Below, one piece after another: positions 7,671 to 14,337 of a stretch of 17,258 nucleotides of DNA; the stretch's first letter is position 1; every line of letters begins with the position of its first letter. This stretch comes from RGIG3002 sp045546775 (GTDB lineage: Bacteria > Bacillota > Clostridia > Lachnospirales > Lachnospiraceae). Position numbers and translations under genes: made by a program. Below the pieces are notes generated by a model that was not told the DNA's origin, did no database searches, and saw only the letters and a list, made by a program, of their open reading frames with translations. The stretch covers positions 1 to 17,258 of the forward strand of contig JAZQDM010000099.1 of assembly GCA_045546775.1 (NCBI GenBank), given 5' to 3'.

Positions 7671-8951
7671 ATGGTAAAAGCAGTTGTTGGTGCAAACTGG
7701 GGTGACGAGGGAAAAGGCAAGATTACGGACATGCTTGCCAAGGAAGCAGATATTGTTGTGCGTTATCAAGGTGGAGCAAATGCGGGACACACGATTGTGA
7801 ATGAATATGGAAAATTTGCGCTTCATACGTTGCCGTCGGGAGTATTTTACAATCATACAACGTGCGTCATCGGTAACGGTGTTGCATTAAATATCCCGAT
7901 TCTTTTTCAGGAAATAAAATCCATCACGGAAAAAGGCGTGCCGATGCCAAAGATTTTCGTGTCGGACCGTGCGCAAATTGTGATGCCGTATCATATTTTG
8001 TTTGATAAATACGAGGAGGAGCGGCTTGGCGGAAAATCATTTGGTTCCACGAAGTCCGGTATTGCGCCGTTTTATTCGGATAAGTTTGCAAAAATCGGCT
8101 TTCAGGTAAGTGAACTGTTTGACGATGATATTTTAAAAGAAAAAGTGATGCACATTTGCGAGGTCAAAAATGTGCTTTTAAAATATTTTTATCACGAACC
8201 GATTTTGACACCGGAGGAATTGCTTGAAACATTGCATGAATACAGGGATATGGTTGCACCTTATGTGTGTGATGTATCTTTGTTTTTGCACCATGCTATC
8301 CAACAGAACAAAACCATTTTGCTGGAGGGACAGCTGGGAACGTTAAAAGATCCGGATCACGGTATTTATCCGATGGTAACGTCTTCGTCTACTTTGGCGG
8401 CATACGGGGCCATCGGTGCGGGCATTGCGCCTTATGAAATCAAGCAGATTATTACCGTTTGCAAAGCATATTCTTCCGCAGTAGGAGCGGGTGCGTTTGT
8501 GTCGGAAATATTTGGAAAAGAGGCAGATGAACTGCGCAGACGCGGTGGAGATGGCGGAGAATATGGTGCCACCACAGGGCGCCCGCGTCGTATGGGCTGG
8601 TTTGACTGTGTGGCTTCCAAATACGGCTGCCGCATGCAGGGAACTACGGATGTGGCATTTACCGTATTGGACGTGCTCGGTTATTTGGACGAAATTCCGG
8701 TTTGCGTAGCATATGAAATTGACGGTGAAATTACAAAGGATTTTCCGGTGACGGCTAAGCTGGAAAAAGCGAAGCCGGTATACAAAACATTGCCCGGTTG
8801 GAAAGAAGATATCCGAGGCATACGACATTACAAGGAACTGCCGAAAAATTGCCGCAAATATATAGAGTTTGTGGAGGAACAGATTGGATATCCGATTACG
8901 ATGATATCCAATGGCCCGGGTAGGAATGATATCATTTATCGCAGAAAATAG
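7671..8951 (+). CDS. purA: Adenylosuccinate synthetase, divergent clostridial form
   Basis: A 426-residue cytoplasmic enzyme that joins IMP and aspartate with GTP to give adenylosuccinate, the first committed step to AMP. The P-loop-like NWGDEGKGK (9-17) contains the catalytic Asp12, and His40 sits in GGANAGHT; both match E. coli Asp13/His41. YPMVTSS and ATTGRPRRMGW are also present. Compared with the E. coli sequence as I recall it, two IMP-contact regions differ: TTGRGIGP reads STKSGIAP (K128-S129) and GAQGT reads GQLGT (Q221-L222). I believe this form is shared by other Lachnospiraceae, so it is probably the ordinary PurA there. The start is ATG 7671, with GGAGG (7661-7665) five bases upstream. 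An in-frame ATG at 7656 lies before that site and is rejected. An 8-bp gap separates it from the LysR gene. Confidence 0.92.
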   Translation: MVKAVVGANWGDEGKGKITDMLAKEADIVVRYQGGANAGHTIVNEYGKFALHTLPSGVFYNHTTCVIGNGVALNIPILFQEIKSITEKGVPMPKIFVSDRAQIVMPYHILFDKYEEERLGGKSFGSTKSGIAPFYSDKFAKIGFQVSELFDDDILKEKVMHICEVKNVLLKYFYHEPILTPEELLETLHEYRDMVAPYVCDVSLFLHHAIQQNKTILLEGQLGTLKDPDHGIYPMVTSSSTLAAYGAIGAGIAPYEIKQIITVCKAYSSAVGAGAFVSEIFGKEADELRRRGGDGGEYGATTGRPRRMGWFDCVASKYGCRMQGTTDVAFTVLDVLGYLDEIPVCVAYEIDGEITKDFPVTAKLEKAKPVYKTLPGWKEDIRGIRHYKELPKNCRKYIEFVEEQIGYPITMISNGPGRNDIIYRRK

Positions 8952-8959
8952 GGGAGAGC

Positions 8960-9844
8960 ATGAAAGCAAATTTAGAGTATTACAAAGTATTTTATTATGT
9001 GGCTAAAACGGGAAGCTTTACCGTTGCGGCAAAAGAACTTAATGTATCGCAGTCGGCGATAAGCCAGTCTGTGAAACAATTAGAGAGAAACTTGGAGGTA
9101 TCCTTGTTCAGCCGTGCGGCAAAAGGGGCTTGCCTGACAAAAGAAGGCGAGGTGCTCTTTTCTTATGTCAAAAGAGGCTACGAGCAAATGGAGGAGGGGG
9201 AGCGCAAACTCCAAAGTATGAAAAATTTGGAGCTTGGTGAAATCAAAATAGGTGCCAGCGACATGACATTACGGTTCTACTTGCTCCCGTTTTTGGAGAC
9301 GTTTCATGAACGGTTTCCGGATATAAAAGTAACTGTTACAAATGGCCCCACACCGGAGACATTGCGCCTTTTGGAAGAGGGGAAAATAGACTTTGGTGTA
9401 GTGAGTACTCCGTTTGAACAGGCGGATTGGATGTCTGTCTGTTCGGTGAAAGAAATTCAGGATACTTTTGTAGCAGGAAGAAAGTTTATGTCCTACAAAA
9501 ACAAAACATTGGACTTTGAAGAATTGCAAAAGCTTCCGCTTATTTTTTTGGAGGGACATACAAGTACACGAACTTATATTGACGCTTTTTTTGAAGAAAA
9601 GGGGATTGCACTCAATCCGGAATTTGAACTGGCAACCAGCGATATGATTGTGCAGTTTGCGCTGCGAAATCTTGGTATTGGATGTGTTGTAAAAGACTTT
9701 GCACAGGAGCAGATTACGGACGGGAAATTGTTTGAACTCCGATTTAACAAGTGGATTCCGAAAAGAGCATTCAGTATTGTTACAAACAATAAAAATCATT
9801 TGTCTGTTGCGGCAGAAGAAATGTTAAAAATTTTGCAAAATTAG
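8960..9844 (+). CDS. LysR-type transcriptional regulator
   Basis: A 294-residue regulator. The N-terminal winged helix-turn-helix (about residues 5-64) includes GSFTVAAKELNVSQSAISQS and is followed by the linker helix. An effector-binding periplasmic-binding-like fold (about 92-290) begins at GEIKIGASD. It is probably a DNA-binding tetramer, but its co-inducer is not evident. It starts 8 bp after the purA stop with ribosome binding site GGGGAG (8951-8956), and no promoter or terminator lies between, so it is almost certainly cotranscribed with purA. Most LysR regulators are divergent from their target, so the same-strand arrangement is less usual and does not identify targets. Confidence 0.92.
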   Translation: MKANLEYYKVFYYVAKTGSFTVAAKELNVSQSAISQSVKQLERNLEVSLFSRAAKGACLTKEGEVLFSYVKRGYEQMEEGERKLQSMKNLELGEIKIGASDMTLRFYLLPFLETFHERFPDIKVTVTNGPTPETLRLLEEGKIDFGVVSTPFEQADWMSVCSVKEIQDTFVAGRKFMSYKNKTLDFEELQKLPLIFLEGHTSTRTYIDAFFEEKGIALNPEFELATSDMIVQFALRNLGIGCVVKDFAQEQITDGKLFELRFNKWIPKRAFSIVTNNKNHLSVAAEEMLKILQN

Positions 9845-9865
9845 GACCTGACCGGTCCTTTTTTT
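9843..9865 (+). terminator. Intrinsic terminator after purA-lysR unit
   Basis: AGGACC (9843-9848) pairs with GGTCCT (9854-9859) around a 5-nt loop. Seven T residues follow (9859-9865, the first shared with the stem). The stem begins inside the LysR stop codon. Confidence 0.9.
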
Positions 9866-9911
9866 GATTTGTATAAAATCTAAATTAAGTATACTCTTTT
9901 TGTAGTATCTA

Positions 9912-9940
9912 TTGATTAAAAGTTGTAAAAATGTTATAAT
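9912..9940 (+). promoter_or_regulatory. Promoter for chemoreceptor gene (extended -10)
   Basis: TTGATT (9912-9917), a 17-bp spacer and TATAAT (9935-9940) preceded by TG at 9932-9933 form an extended -10 promoter. It predicts a leader of about 90 nt (about 9947-10037) before the AAGGAGG site at 10025-10031. The leader has a short GCC/GGC-rich segment (9986-10015), but I cannot fold it into a known riboswitch. Confidence 0.7.
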
Positions 9941-10037
9941 TTCAATAAATATTTTTCATGTTCTATATACAATTTAGACAAAGAAGCCGGACGTTTCAAA
10001 TGGGGCGGAGAAGGCAAGACTACTAAGGAGGGTGGCT

Positions 10038-12095
10038 ATGTTAAAAAACATGAAGTTGAGAGTCAAAGTGACTTTGATAACTTTAATCGTTTTGACGATA
10101 GGTTTGTTCACTTTGTATTTTCTCGTATCTACGCAGACGACAAACAAATTTAGAGAGGAAGCGGAAAACAGCTTGACAGATGCACTGAATACAAGGTGTG
10201 AACTGTTGACGCAAAAGTTAGAAATTGCAGAGCAGGTTATGATGTCTATGAGTACATCCGGCGATATACGTAACGTATTAAAAAACCCGGCAGCGTCTAC
10301 TTTAGTGCAAAATGCGCAAACCTATATTAGAAAAATATATGATGCAAACACACAGTTTGAAAGTATGTTTGTTATGAAGAAAGATACGACGATTTTGGCT
10401 CATTCAGAAAAAACAGCGGTAGGGCATGTGTTGATGGATGCGGCAGAAAGTCAGGCATTTGATGAGATTATCTTTGCAGACAGGGAAGTGCATCAGCTTT
10501 ATACCTTGGAGCAATCCAGCAGCGGTTCCGGAGAAATGGTTTATCCGATGTATTGTTCTGTTTTTGATGAGACCGGTTCAAAACTTGGAATTGTTGGTGG
10601 AGCATTATATGCAGATGAAATTTTAGATGTGCTTCAGGCAATTGAAGTAGTAGGAAAAGAAAATTTGGAATATACGTTGTTAAACGTAAATACCGGCTTA
10701 TATTTTTACCATCCGGACGAGTCCATGGTGAATGCGCCCATTACAATACAAGAGCATGTGGACGTTATAGAAGCGGTAAAAGGAGACAGCTCTTTTGATA
10801 TTGGTACGGCAGAGTATAAAGATTCCATTACCGGCGAAGAAAAAATTATGGTTTACAAAAATCTGCCGGAATACGGTTGGGTTTTAGTTGCCAGTGACAC
10901 AACGGAAGAAGTGTTTGCAAGCGCAAATTTGATTTCTAATTCCATTTTAGGATTATGTATTATTATTCTTGTGATTATGGCGATTGTTGTAGCAGTTGTT
11001 GTAGGTGCAAGCATGAGACCGATTGGTGTAGTAGAAGGTGCAATCCGCAAAATCGGCGGACTTGATTTGGCGCCGGATGCGAAGATGCAGAAATTTGTAG
11101 GTGCTAAGAGTGAAGCGGGAAGTATTGCAAGCTCCACGGCAGATTTGCAGGAGTCTTTAAAGAGCACAGTTGAAAAATTGCAGACTTTCGGTGCGCAGTT
11201 GGATGAAACCGGAGAGACATTAAGCGGCAGTTCTGTACAGCTTACCGATTGCGTGAGTGATAACTCCGCAACAACACAGGAGTTGTCCGCAACGTTGGAT
11301 TCCACACAGGAATCGGTTGCAGCGGCAGCAGACGAAATCAAAGAAGTAAGAGATGTTATTGATAAGATTGTGGAACGAGTACAAGTGAGTACGAATTCCT
11401 CTGATGAGTTGATTCGCGTGGCAGAGTCTATGGGAACAAACATCAAAGCAAGTCAGGCAGAAGGCGTTCAGGCGGTAGAACGTACCAAGGCAGATTTGCA
11501 GGAAGCTTTAGCTGGCTTAAAAGCCATTGAAAAAGTCAATGAAATGGCAAGCGAAATCATCAGCATTTCCACACAGACGAACCTGTTGTCCTTAAATGCT
11601 TCCATCGAAGCAGCCCGTGCCGGTGAAGCCGGAAAAGGTTTTGCGGTTGTAGCAACAGAGATTGGTTCTTTGGCAGAACAGTCACAGCAGACTGTCGTTA
11701 GAATTCAGGAAATTATTGGTGAATGTAACCGCTCTGTGGACCATATTACAGAAAGTTTCAATGCAGTTGTAAAATATCTGGAAGAAGATGTTTTGAACAA
11801 CTACAACGAGTTTGTAGATGGTTCCAACACATACATTGACGAAGTAGGCAAGATTAAGGGACAGATTTTTGAAATTAACGATGCGGTGGCAAGTCTTGCA
11901 ACATCCGTTCATTCCATCAATCACAACATGGAAGTAGTAAACGAGAGCGCAAGATACAACGCAGCCGGTATTCAGCAGATTGTAGACAAAAATGAAGCTA
12001 CGACACAAGTTGCAGTAACGATCAATCAGTTGTCTGCAGATTGCAATGACATTGCACAGAGACTTGGCGAAGTCATTGGACAGTTTAAAATGTAA
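10038..12095 (+). CDS. Methyl-accepting chemotaxis protein
   Basis: A 685-residue transmembrane chemoreceptor. Helix 1 spans about residues 10-31. A large extracytoplasmic sensor (about 35-295) contains a Cache-type end (YKNLPEYGWVLVASD). Helix 2 (about 300-325) is followed by a HAMP-like stretch and a long coiled-coil signalling domain. The hairpin tip that contacts CheA/CheW is conserved (QTNLLSLNASIEAARAGE, then GKGFAVVATEIGSLAEQS). The tip implies signalling to a CheA kinase encoded elsewhere; no che genes lie nearby. The start is ATG 10038, six bases after AAGGAGG (10025-10031). An in-frame GTG at 10032 overlaps that site and is rejected. The gene ends 19 bp before the convergent minus-strand gene. 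Confidence 0.95.
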   Translation: MLKNMKLRVKVTLITLIVLTIGLFTLYFLVSTQTTNKFREEAENSLTDALNTRCELLTQKLEIAEQVMMSMSTSGDIRNVLKNPAASTLVQNAQTYIRKIYDANTQFESMFVMKKDTTILAHSEKTAVGHVLMDAAESQAFDEIIFADREVHQLYTLEQSSSGSGEMVYPMYCSVFDETGSKLGIVGGALYADEILDVLQAIEVVGKENLEYTLLNVNTGLYFYHPDESMVNAPITIQEHVDVIEAVKGDSSFDIGTAEYKDSITGEEKIMVYKNLPEYGWVLVASDTTEEVFASANLISNSILGLCIIILVIMAIVVAVVVGASMRPIGVVEGAIRKIGGLDLAPDAKMQKFVGAKSEAGSIASSTADLQESLKSTVEKLQTFGAQLDETGETLSGSSVQLTDCVSDNSATTQELSATLDSTQESVAAAADEIKEVRDVIDKIVERVQVSTNSSDELIRVAESMGTNIKASQAEGVQAVERTKADLQEALAGLKAIEKVNEMASEIISISTQTNLLSLNASIEAARAGEAGKGFAVVATEIGSLAEQSQQTVVRIQEIIGECNRSVDHITESFNAVVKYLEEDVLNNYNEFVDGSNTYIDEVGKIKGQIFEINDAVASLATSVHSINHNMEVVNESARYNAAGIQQIVDKNEATTQVAVTINQLSADCNDIAQRLGEVIGQFKM

Positions 12096-12130
12096 CAAAA
12101 AGATGTCGCTTGCATTAGCAGGCGACATCT
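12096..12130. terminator. Shared hairpin between convergent genes; strong terminator for the minus strand
   Basis: AGATGTCGCTTG (12101-12112) pairs with CAGGCGACATCT (12119-12130) around a 6-nt loop, with one T.G wobble. Read on the minus strand, a T-tract follows directly (complement of AAAAA at 12097-12101, continuing TTGTTAC). Read on the plus strand, the tail ACATTTTG is weaker. The right arm and part of the loop are also the last codons and stop of the minus-strand gene. Confidence 0.75.
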
Positions 12131-12600
12131 ACATTTTGTCCTCGAAAGGCTATGGCATCCATAGCTTTTTTATTTTGTTGATAAGGATTGGATTCGTTAG
12201 AGTAACGTATTTGGGTACGTGTCTCACCACCGGAAACAAAGGTGCGTCCACATTCCGGACAGACCGATGTGTGAATGGATACAGAGGCAGATACGACTTC
12301 GCCACCTTTCATTGCCGCTTTTTTGTAAGCGTTGGATACGTGTTCCTGTTCGTGTGCGCGCACGCGGGAAGCAGCTGCTTCCGGAGAAATGTGTGCGGCG
12401 GACTTAAAGGAAACCATTTCGTCCGAACCATCCTGATATTTACGGTTTTCACAAGTTTGACACTCTGCAGGAGAAGAAGTTTTGCCGGCTTTCACTTGCG
12501 TGGATTCACCGGGATTGCGTACAACTCCGGCAGAACCGGCACCGTAACCGTAGCTGTTATAATTTCCCATATAAGGCGATGACATAATAGAACCTACCAT
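12115..12600 (-). CDS. Small HExxH putative zinc metallopeptidase (SprA-related-like)
   Basis: A 161-residue protein. A Gly/Tyr/Ser-rich N-terminus (1-45) has no signal peptide. A CQTC pair (C47, C50) follows, then a conserved core with RAHEQEH (HExxH at 83-87) and a CPEC pair (C114, C117) followed by TFVSGGE. The RAHEQ-H motif followed by a GG-containing strand resembles the SprA-related putative metalloprotease family. The two CxxC pairs suggest a second, structural zinc site. Function and substrate are unknown. The start is taken at complement 12600 because AAGGAGG (complement of 12608-12614) lies seven bases upstream; an earlier in-frame ATG at 12627 precedes that site. It has its own extended -10 promoter. 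Strong domain conservation and a good ribosome site make it real despite a long antisense open frame. Confidence 0.85.
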   Translation of the reverse strand: MVGSIMSSPYMGNYNSYGYGAGSAGVVRNPGESTQVKAGKTSSPAECQTCENRKYQDGSDEMVSFKSAAHISPEAAASRVRAHEQEHVSNAYKKAAMKGGEVVSASVSIHTSVCPECGRTFVSGGETRTQIRYSNESNPYQQNKKAMDAIAFRGQNVDVAC

Positions 12601-12638
12601 TGTTGTACCTCCTTTATAAAATGTCATATTACAGCTTA

Positions 12639-12647
12639 ATTATAGCA
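12639..12647 (-). promoter_or_regulatory. Extended -10 promoter for the HExxH protein gene
   Basis: On the minus strand, TGCTATAAT (complement of 12639-12647) is a perfect extended -10. The -35 position (complement of 12662-12667, TTCCAA) is poor, as expected for extended -10 promoters. The predicted start is about 20 nt upstream of the ribosome binding site. Confidence 0.6.
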
Positions 12648-12694
12648 TTAATAGGAAGGAATTGGAAGAATATAAATAAATTTGTGTTAATAGC

Positions 12695-12723
12695 TTGACA
12701 TATGTAACAAAATGTACTATTGT
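12695..12723 (+). promoter_or_regulatory. Promoter for the small membrane protein/YbjQ unit
   Basis: A perfect TTGACA (12695-12700), a 17-bp spacer and TATTGT (12718-12723) form a sigma-A-type promoter. The -10 falls inside the left arm of a perfect dyad, so the promoter is probably repressible. Confidence 0.65.
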
Positions 12724-12744
12724 ATTATCAATATAATACAATAG
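12717..12744. promoter_or_regulatory. Perfect 12-bp inverted repeat over the -10 and start site (operator-like)
   Basis: CTATTGTATTAT (12717-12728) and ATAATACAATAG (12733-12744) are exact inverse complements around a 4-bp spacer. The element covers the -10, the predicted start site (near 12730) and abuts the AGGGA ribosome site (12743-12747). Symmetry, spacing and location fit the operator of a dimeric repressor. In RNA only the part downstream of the start would be present, so a transcribed hairpin is less likely. The binding protein is unknown. Confidence 0.6.
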
Positions 12745-12755
12745 GGAAGAGCGGA

Positions 12756-13010
12756 ATGAACGATTATAATATGCAAAATAGAGATGAAAAGCACAAAAGG
12801 AAGATGGTAGCACCGATTGTTATTACAGTCCTTTTATGTATATATTATGCATTTTATATTGCAATATGCTGTTTAATGCCGGTTCCCGGCATTGTGAAAG
12901 TTATTTTCGGGATTTTACCATTTCTCTTTATTTGTCTTATGTTATATGTTTTAATGGAGAGAATAAAAGAAATAAGGAGTGGGGTAGAAGATGATCTTAG
13001 TAACTACTGA
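12756..13010 (+). CDS. Small two-helix membrane protein, unknown function
   Basis: An 84-residue protein I do not recognise. A charged N-terminus (MNDYNMQNRDEKHKRK) is followed by two hydrophobic helices (about 18-40 and 44-67) joined by a short Pro/Gly turn, then a charged C-terminal tail. This suggests an integral membrane hairpin. The ATG at 12756 is chosen because AGGGA (12743-12747) lies eight bases upstream; an upstream in-frame ATG at 12720 falls inside the promoter. It overlaps the YbjQ-family gene by 20 bp in another frame, which suggests translational coupling and a shared role. Confidence 0.75.
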   Translation: MNDYNMQNRDEKHKRKMVAPIVITVLLCIYYAFYIAICCLMPVPGIVKVIFGILPFLFICLMLYVLMERIKEIRSGVEDDLSNY

Positions 13011-13305
13011 TTACATTGCAGGAAAAGAATTGGAAATGCTTGGTATGGTAAAAGGAAGTACCATCCAGAGTAAAAATATCGGGAAAGATATTACACAAAG
13101 CTTTAAAACTATTGTAGGTGGCGAATTGCGTGCATACAATGAGATGATGAACGAAGCGCGTGCACTTGCAACAAAAAGAATGGTTGAAGAAGCACAGGCA
13201 ATGGGGGCAGATGCAATTGTGAATATCCGATATGCATCATCTGCAATTATGCAGGGGGCTGCAGAAGTTATCGCTTACGGCACAGCAGTAAAAATTTTAA
13301 ATTAG
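12991..13305 (+). CDS. YbjQ/UPF0145 family protein
   Basis: A 104-residue protein matching the YbjQ (DUF74, 'heavy-metal-binding domain') family in length and pattern. It has an N-terminal MILVTTDYIAGKE strand, IVGGELRAYNEMMNEARALA, then AMGADAIVNIRY and a C-terminal GTAVKI strand. Family members form ring-like oligomers; the metal-binding label is not biochemically secure, and no Cys or His cluster is visible here. It starts inside the preceding gene, with AAGGAG (12974-12979) eleven bases upstream. It is followed by an intrinsic terminator, so the two genes form a closed unit under the dyad-covered promoter. Confidence 0.9.
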   Translation: MILVTTDYIAGKELEMLGMVKGSTIQSKNIGKDITQSFKTIVGGELRAYNEMMNEARALATKRMVEEAQAMGADAIVNIRYASSAIMQGAAEVIAYGTAVKILN

Positions 13306-13348
13306 TGCATAGGATTCAACATATCGTCAATATGCCAAAAGGTAACAG

Positions 13349-13387
13349 GAGCTTTTCCGCACAAAAATGTGCAGAAGAGCTCTTTTT
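13349..13387 (+). terminator. Intrinsic terminator after YbjQ-family gene
   Basis: GAGCTTTTCCGCAC (13349-13362) pairs with GTGCAGAAGAGCTC (13369-13382) around AAAAAT, with one C.A mismatch and one T.G wobble. Five T residues follow (13383-13387). Confidence 0.85.
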
Positions 13388-13388
13388 G

Positions 13389-13397
13389 TGTTATGAT
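13389..13397 (+). promoter_or_regulatory. Extended -10 promoter for the transporter/nth operon
   Basis: TGTTATGAT is an extended -10 (TGn plus TATGAT, 5 of 6 consensus) directly after the terminator's T-tract. There is no good -35, because that position lies in the terminator stem. Confidence 0.45.
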
Positions 13398-13428
13398 ACT
13401 AGGAGTAAAAAGAAAGAAGACTCAAAAT

Positions 13429-14337
13429 ATGAAACAGCAGATAAATTGGAAAAATCCTTTGATATTATTTACAACAGCAGTCATTTGGGGTGTTGCGTTT
13501 GTAGCGCAAAGCGTTGGTATGGATTATGTGGAACCATTTACGTTTAATTGCGTGAGAAGTTTAATAGGCGGCTTGGTTCTTATTCCTTGTATTGGGTTTT
13601 TGAATGGGCTAAAAAAGCGGGAAGAAATAACGTGTCAAAAGGATAGTGGAAATAAAAAAACATTGCTGACCGGAGGCGTGTGTTGCGGTATATTGTTGTT
13701 TTTGGCATCCAATTTGCAGCAAATCGGTATTCAGTATACAACGGTCGGAAAAGCAGGATTTATTACTGCACTGTATATTGTGCTCGTGCCAATTGCAGGT
13801 ATTTTTCTGAAAAAGAAATGCGGTATTCAAATTTGGATAAGCGTGGCGATTGCAGTACTTGGATTTTATCTCCTTAGCATAAAAGAAGGATTTGTGCTGG
13901 AAATCGGGGATTTGTATGTGCTTTGCGGTGCGGTGTTGTTTACCGGACATATTCTTGTGATTGATTATTTTTCGCCAAAGACAGATGGCGTTAAAATGGC
14001 GTGTATTCAGTTTTTTGTGTGTGGTCTTTTATCCGGAATCGTGATGCTTTTTACGGAGACACCGGATATAAACAATATTTTGAAGGCTTGGCAGCCGATT
14101 CTGTATGCAGGCGTGATGTCTTGCGGTGTGGCTTATACGCTTCAGATTATTGGGCAAAAAAATTACAACCCGACCATTGCCTCGCTGATTCTTAGTTTGG
14201 AATCGGTTGTTTCGGTTTTGGCGGGGTGGCTCATTTTGCAGGAAGCATTGGTACGACGGGAAATTGTCGGATGCGTGTTGATTTTTTGTGCGATTATACT
14301 GGCACAGCTTCCATGGGAAAGGAGTAAAAAAACATGA
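13429..14337 (+). CDS. DMT-superfamily (EamA) transporter
   Basis: A 302-residue membrane protein with about ten hydrophobic helices in two homologous EamA halves. The first opens with ILFTTAVIWGVAFVAQSVGM and the second with GDLYVLCGAVLFTGHILVI. This is the usual fold of drug/metabolite exporters, and the sequence does not show the substrate. Longer in-frame starts (13369, 13393) fall inside the terminator or the -10 element, so ATG 13429 is preferred; its upstream GAAAGAAGA is a weak ribosome site. The stop overlaps the next start as ATGA (14334-14337), so it is translationally coupled to endonuclease III, although no functional link is obvious. Confidence 0.9.
   Translation: MKQQINWKNPLILFTTAVIWGVAFVAQSVGMDYVEPFTFNCVRSLIGGLVLIPCIGFLNGLKKREEITCQKDSGNKKTLLTGGVCCGILLFLASNLQQIGIQYTTVGKAGFITALYIVLVPIAGIFLKKKCGIQIWISVAIAVLGFYLLSIKEGFVLEIGDLYVLCGAVLFTGHILVIDYFSPKTDGVKMACIQFFVCGLLSGIVMLFTETPDINNILKAWQPILYAGVMSCGVAYTLQIIGQKNYNPTIASLILSLESVVSVLAGWLILQEALVRREIVGCVLIFCAIILAQLPWERSKKT

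Noticed and set aside
9964..9993. Sigma-D (flagellar) type promoter before the chemoreceptor
   Set aside because: GCCGGACG resembles GCCGATAT only in its first four bases, and no TAAA lies at the right distance. The sigma-A extended -10 promoter upstream is far better.
9947..10024. Cyclic di-GMP riboswitch in the chemoreceptor leader
   Set aside because: The characteristic conserved blocks of class I or II cannot be found.
12046..12582. 178-codon plus-strand open frame opposite the HExxH gene
   Set aside because: The minus strand has the conserved domain, ribosome site and promoter. The plus frame has a low-quality, Arg/Phe/Cys-rich composition, no ribosome site, and overlaps the chemoreceptor end.
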